64,000 bases of DNA from Catellatospora coxensis. Its GTDB lineage: Bacteria; Actinomycetota; Actinomycetes; Mycobacteriales; Micromonosporaceae. A program made the translations under genes and the position numbers. How positions within the stretch are numbered: the stretch's first letter is position 1; every line of letters begins with the position of its first letter. Where the stretch lies: positions 62,001-126,000 of the forward strand of contig NZ_BONI01000016.1 of assembly GCF_016862635.1 (NCBI RefSeq), read 5' to 3'. The notes below the pieces were generated by a model. That model was not told the DNA's origin and made no database searches. It saw only the letters and a program-made list of their open reading frames with translations. Shown here one piece after another: positions 62,156 through 64,000 of the stretch.

Positions 62156-62416
62156 TCACTGGGGCCAGTCCAATTGCGCTGACGGCACACCCACCGACGT
62201 TGCGTACGCGACCACCCGCTGATGTTGGTCACGATCTCCGCGGTTGATCACAAACTTGCGTCCGGCGAACACGACATGACGTTTATCTGCCACCCCGAAG
62301 TCGGCATACCAGGGCCCAGGTGACAGAGCCGCTGCGAGCTGGTCGGCGAACCGGTCAATGTCAGCCTCGGCGCAGGTGAAGTCGATGAGCGTCCAATGTC
62401 CCGTGTAGGTTCTCAT
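62156..62416 (-). CDS. Small protein of unknown function
   Basis: The 86-residue acidic/aromatic protein reads HWTLIDFTCAEADIDRFADQ, then LAAALSPGPWYADFGVADKR, then HVVFAGRKFVINRGD. The pattern is a small alpha/beta fold with a nicely alternating strand. It sits 31 bases upstream of the lipoprotein start on the same strand, so co-transcription is likely. Confidence 0.65.
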   Translation of the reverse strand: MRTYTGHWTLIDFTCAEADIDRFADQLAAALSPGPWYADFGVADKRHVVFAGRKFVINRGDRDQHQRVVAYATSVGVPSAQLDWPQ

Positions 62417-62534
62417 TGCCCTTGTCCAGACCCAGCGTTCAGAGCTGCAGGCTTCGCGACGCTTTCACCGATGTCACCTTGGCAGTTCTCGCCAGCCCTG
62501 TCGTTTTCCGACGACTGTAATTTTTGGTCACGAT

Positions 62535-62852
62535 GTGCATGATCCTTCAGCCGACAGCGCACAGGGGCGGCTACAGCGTGCTTGGACGCGGCTAACAGCT
62601 GGGCGTCGGTGGCAACGCCCTACCGTGATCGAGCTGAGCCGTGACGCCGCCGCCATGGTCGGCGATCATGCGCAGGTGTGCATCGTTCCCGACGCCAACC
62701 ACCTGTTCAGCGAACCCGGCGCGCTGCAGCAGGTCGCCGAGCTGGCGATCGGATGGTTCTACCTGCATATGGCACCAGCGGCAGCGGCACAGCTGCCGCA
62801 GGAACGGTCCGCGGCCGCCGGCGGCCGCAAGGCGTGTCCCGGGACAACTTGA
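62535..62852 (+). pseudogene. C-terminal fragment of an alpha/beta hydrolase
   Basis: The middle of this frame reads RPTVIELSRDAAAMVGDHAQ, then VCIVPDANHLFSEPGALQQV and AELAIGWFYLHM. This is the usual end of dienelactone-hydrolase-like alpha/beta hydrolases (catalytic His in the ANHLF segment). The nucleophile elbow and the first two-thirds of the fold are absent, so it is a remnant. Confidence 0.6.
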
Positions 62853-62963
62853 CGGCAGCATCGCAGCCTTGCCAGATGGAGTCCCGCGACCAGGCGAACC
62901 ATTGACAGGGCGGCTAATGGTCGGAGCGGCCCACGGAAAGGTCACCAATGAGTTCCGGACCGG

Positions 62964-63200
62964 CTACTCCTCGGGGTCGGCCAGGGCGTGGAACCGGTAG
63001 AGCCACCTCGGGTCGCCGCCTGGGTTGGGTTCTCGGATGTAGACGGCCTCCCAGGGATCCTGCGCTCCGGCGGCGGCGAGGGGATCGTCCGCAGGCAGCC
63101 AGATCGAAACCGACATCGGCGGATCGTCGGCGTCCGGTACGTCGATCTCCTCCAAGGACTCAGCCGCGCCGTGCACGAACTTGACGGTGATCTTCTCCAT
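62964..63200 (-). CDS. Small acidic protein of unknown function
   Basis: The 78-residue product (ATG 63200, GGAAGGG just upstream) begins MEKITVKFVHGAAESLEEID and ends with PRWLYRFHALADPEE. Acidic and proline-rich, it is probably a small soluble protein; no family. Confidence 0.6.
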   Translation of the reverse strand: MEKITVKFVHGAAESLEEIDVPDADDPPMSVSIWLPADDPLAAAGAQDPWEAVYIREPNPGGDPRWLYRFHALADPEE

Positions 63201-63497
63201 GGCGCCCTTCCTGTGAGCAGTGCTGGCGCGGGGTGAACGCACGGGCCATACGCTAGTCGTGAGCCCGACCGGTGGCCGGGACAGCTCACCCATTGAACGG
63301 TTCGAGGCCCGCATGAGCGCATCCGCGTGGCCGGATGCCGGTCGGGCGTCTTCTTGCCCGGCAGGCTGTCACGCCGGTGGAGCCGCTACCGGTTGGCGCC
63401 CGAACCGGCTCGGTGTGATGCCGGCAGAGACGGTGCGTTACCGAGGTCCCGTGCTGTGCGGCCCGGTCACACATGCCGACGGGGTTTGCGGCTGGGC
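63201..63497. other. 297-bp region without a supported gene
   Basis: Open frames here are non-coding-like. It lies between two small reverse-strand genes and may contain the promoter of the 63200 gene. Confidence 0.35.
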
Positions 63498-63743
63498 TCA
63501 GGCCGGTGCGGCGTTGGCGAGGTTGCCGGGTCGGACCCGGTTGCCGTCACCTACGCAGTCGGGGCAGCGGTGGGCTGGGTCGGGGCCAGCCGGAGCGTCC
63601 CATCCGGCGAGTACGGCTTCCAGCCGCAGGCTTGCGTAGCGGTAGCAGCCGTCGTCGAACGCCGTGAACCAGGTGCCGCAGTCGTCGCAGCTGATCGCGA
63701 AGTACTGTCGGCCTCGGTGGTCGCGTTTGAGGTGCAGCGCCAT
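63498..63743 (-). CDS. Small zinc-ribbon protein downstream of a MerR-type gene
   Basis: The 81-residue product has ISCDDCGTWFTAFDDGCYRY and HRCPDCVGDGNRVRPG, giving two CxxC pairs for a single zinc ribbon. It starts 6 bases after the MerR-type gene's stop on the same strand, so both are co-transcribed and may act together. The function is unknown. Confidence 0.7.
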   Translation of the reverse strand: MALHLKRDHRGRQYFAISCDDCGTWFTAFDDGCYRYASLRLEAVLAGWDAPAGPDPAHRCPDCVGDGNRVRPGNLANAAPA

Positions 63744-63749
63744 CGTCGG

Positions 63750-64000
63750 TCACTCCTGCGGGCCTCGTTTGGGCTGCTGGTCCTTGCGGCGCAGCAGTTC
63801 GATCATCGCGTTGGCGGCGGCGAGTTGGTATTCGAGGCTGACGATGCGCACGGCTGCGTCCAGGCGGACGCCGTCGTCGACCAGGGCGCGGGCGCGTTCA
63901 GCGCGGTGCAGGTCGTCGCGGCTGTAGCGGCGGTGCCCGCCCTCGGAGCGGTGCACTTCGAACAGCCCGGCTGTTTCGGCTGAGCGCAGGAAGGCGGGGG
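63750..64000 (-). CDS. MerR-family regulator, 5-prime end outside the window
   Basis: The visible 83 codons contain the second half of the HTH and its wing: AFLRSAETAGLFEVHRSEGG and HRRYSRDDLHRAERARALVD. A coiled-coil helix follows (VRIVSLEYQLAAANAMIELL) with a basic tail. The N-terminal recognition helix lies beyond 64000. The short effector region fits a small MerR/BldC-like regulator. It is followed by the zinc-ribbon gene. Confidence 0.75.
   Translation of the reverse strand, partial: PAFLRSAETAGLFEVHRSEGGHRRYSRDDLHRAERARALVDDGVRLDAAVRIVSLEYQLAAANAMIELLRRKDQQPKRGPQE

Noticed and set aside
1-64000. CRISPR arrays, rRNA and tRNA genes
   Set aside because: No regularly spaced identical repeats and no convincing tRNA or rRNA sequence were noticed. 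A dedicated RNA search was not possible.

Overview
The window is high-GC DNA from an actinomycete, most likely Micromonosporaceae or a close relative. Supporting signs are the strong third-position GC, frequent GTG starts, an F420/deazaflavin-type nitroreductase, a giant LuxR-type (LAL) regulator, an actinobacterial LexA, GTGA/ATGA gene overlaps and large secreted Ig-decorated proteases. The genus cannot be fixed from this sequence alone. No rRNA, convincing tRNA or CRISPR array was seen.

Bases 1-18,300 look like ordinary chromosomal accessory metabolism and stress physiology. They hold a STAS protein coupled to an ADP-ribosylglycohydrolase-like protein, a lipoprotein thioredoxin/CcdA redox pair, a haem peroxidase, and redox enzymes with AraC and TetR regulators. 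The TetR gene and its downstream thioredoxin-fold (deiodinase-like) gene share three near-identical operators. A cation/proton antiporter follows, then a reverse-strand stress operon (small membrane protein, PRC-CBS protein with a frameshift, tandem Usp, DUF2254 membrane protein).

Bases 18,300-35,300 are a plastic region. An IS630-type transposase fragment is fused to a truncated NfeD-type protease. Around it lie decayed genes (secreted-protein tail, M23 peptidase, an unidentified pseudogene) and many unrecognised single genes. Several look defence-like: a phosphorothioate-DNA type IV restriction enzyme (SBD-HNH), a DUF6602 protein in AT-richer DNA, and a VSR/DUF559-fold nuclease overlapping an EcsC-like membrane protein.

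Bases 35,400-46,800 hold the LAL regulator, a very large secreted M4-M28 fusion protease, a compact three-gene recombinase operon (tyrosine recombinase, XRE-type HTH, protein with nine zinc ribbons and a degenerate integrase domain), and an ATP-dependent DNA ligase.

Bases 47,800-58,000 hold the most striking locus. Nine reverse-strand genes, many translationally coupled, encode two paralogous endonuclease/exonuclease/phosphatase-fold enzymes, an aldo/keto reductase, a B12-type radical SAM enzyme, a thymidylate-kinase-like enzyme, a DegT aminotransferase, a formyltransferase, a cupin and a PfkB-like protein that lacks the usual catalytic aspartate. 11-bp tandem repeats sit upstream of the first two genes. 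This reads as an orphan biosynthetic cluster for an amino, possibly N-formylated, sugar- or nucleotide-like product.

Bases 58,000-64,000 carry unknown genes, including a paralogue of a gene at 21.7 kb that shares a conserved upstream block with it. A leaderless lexA, a lipoprotein, small unknown genes and a MerR-type regulator cut by the window edge complete the region.
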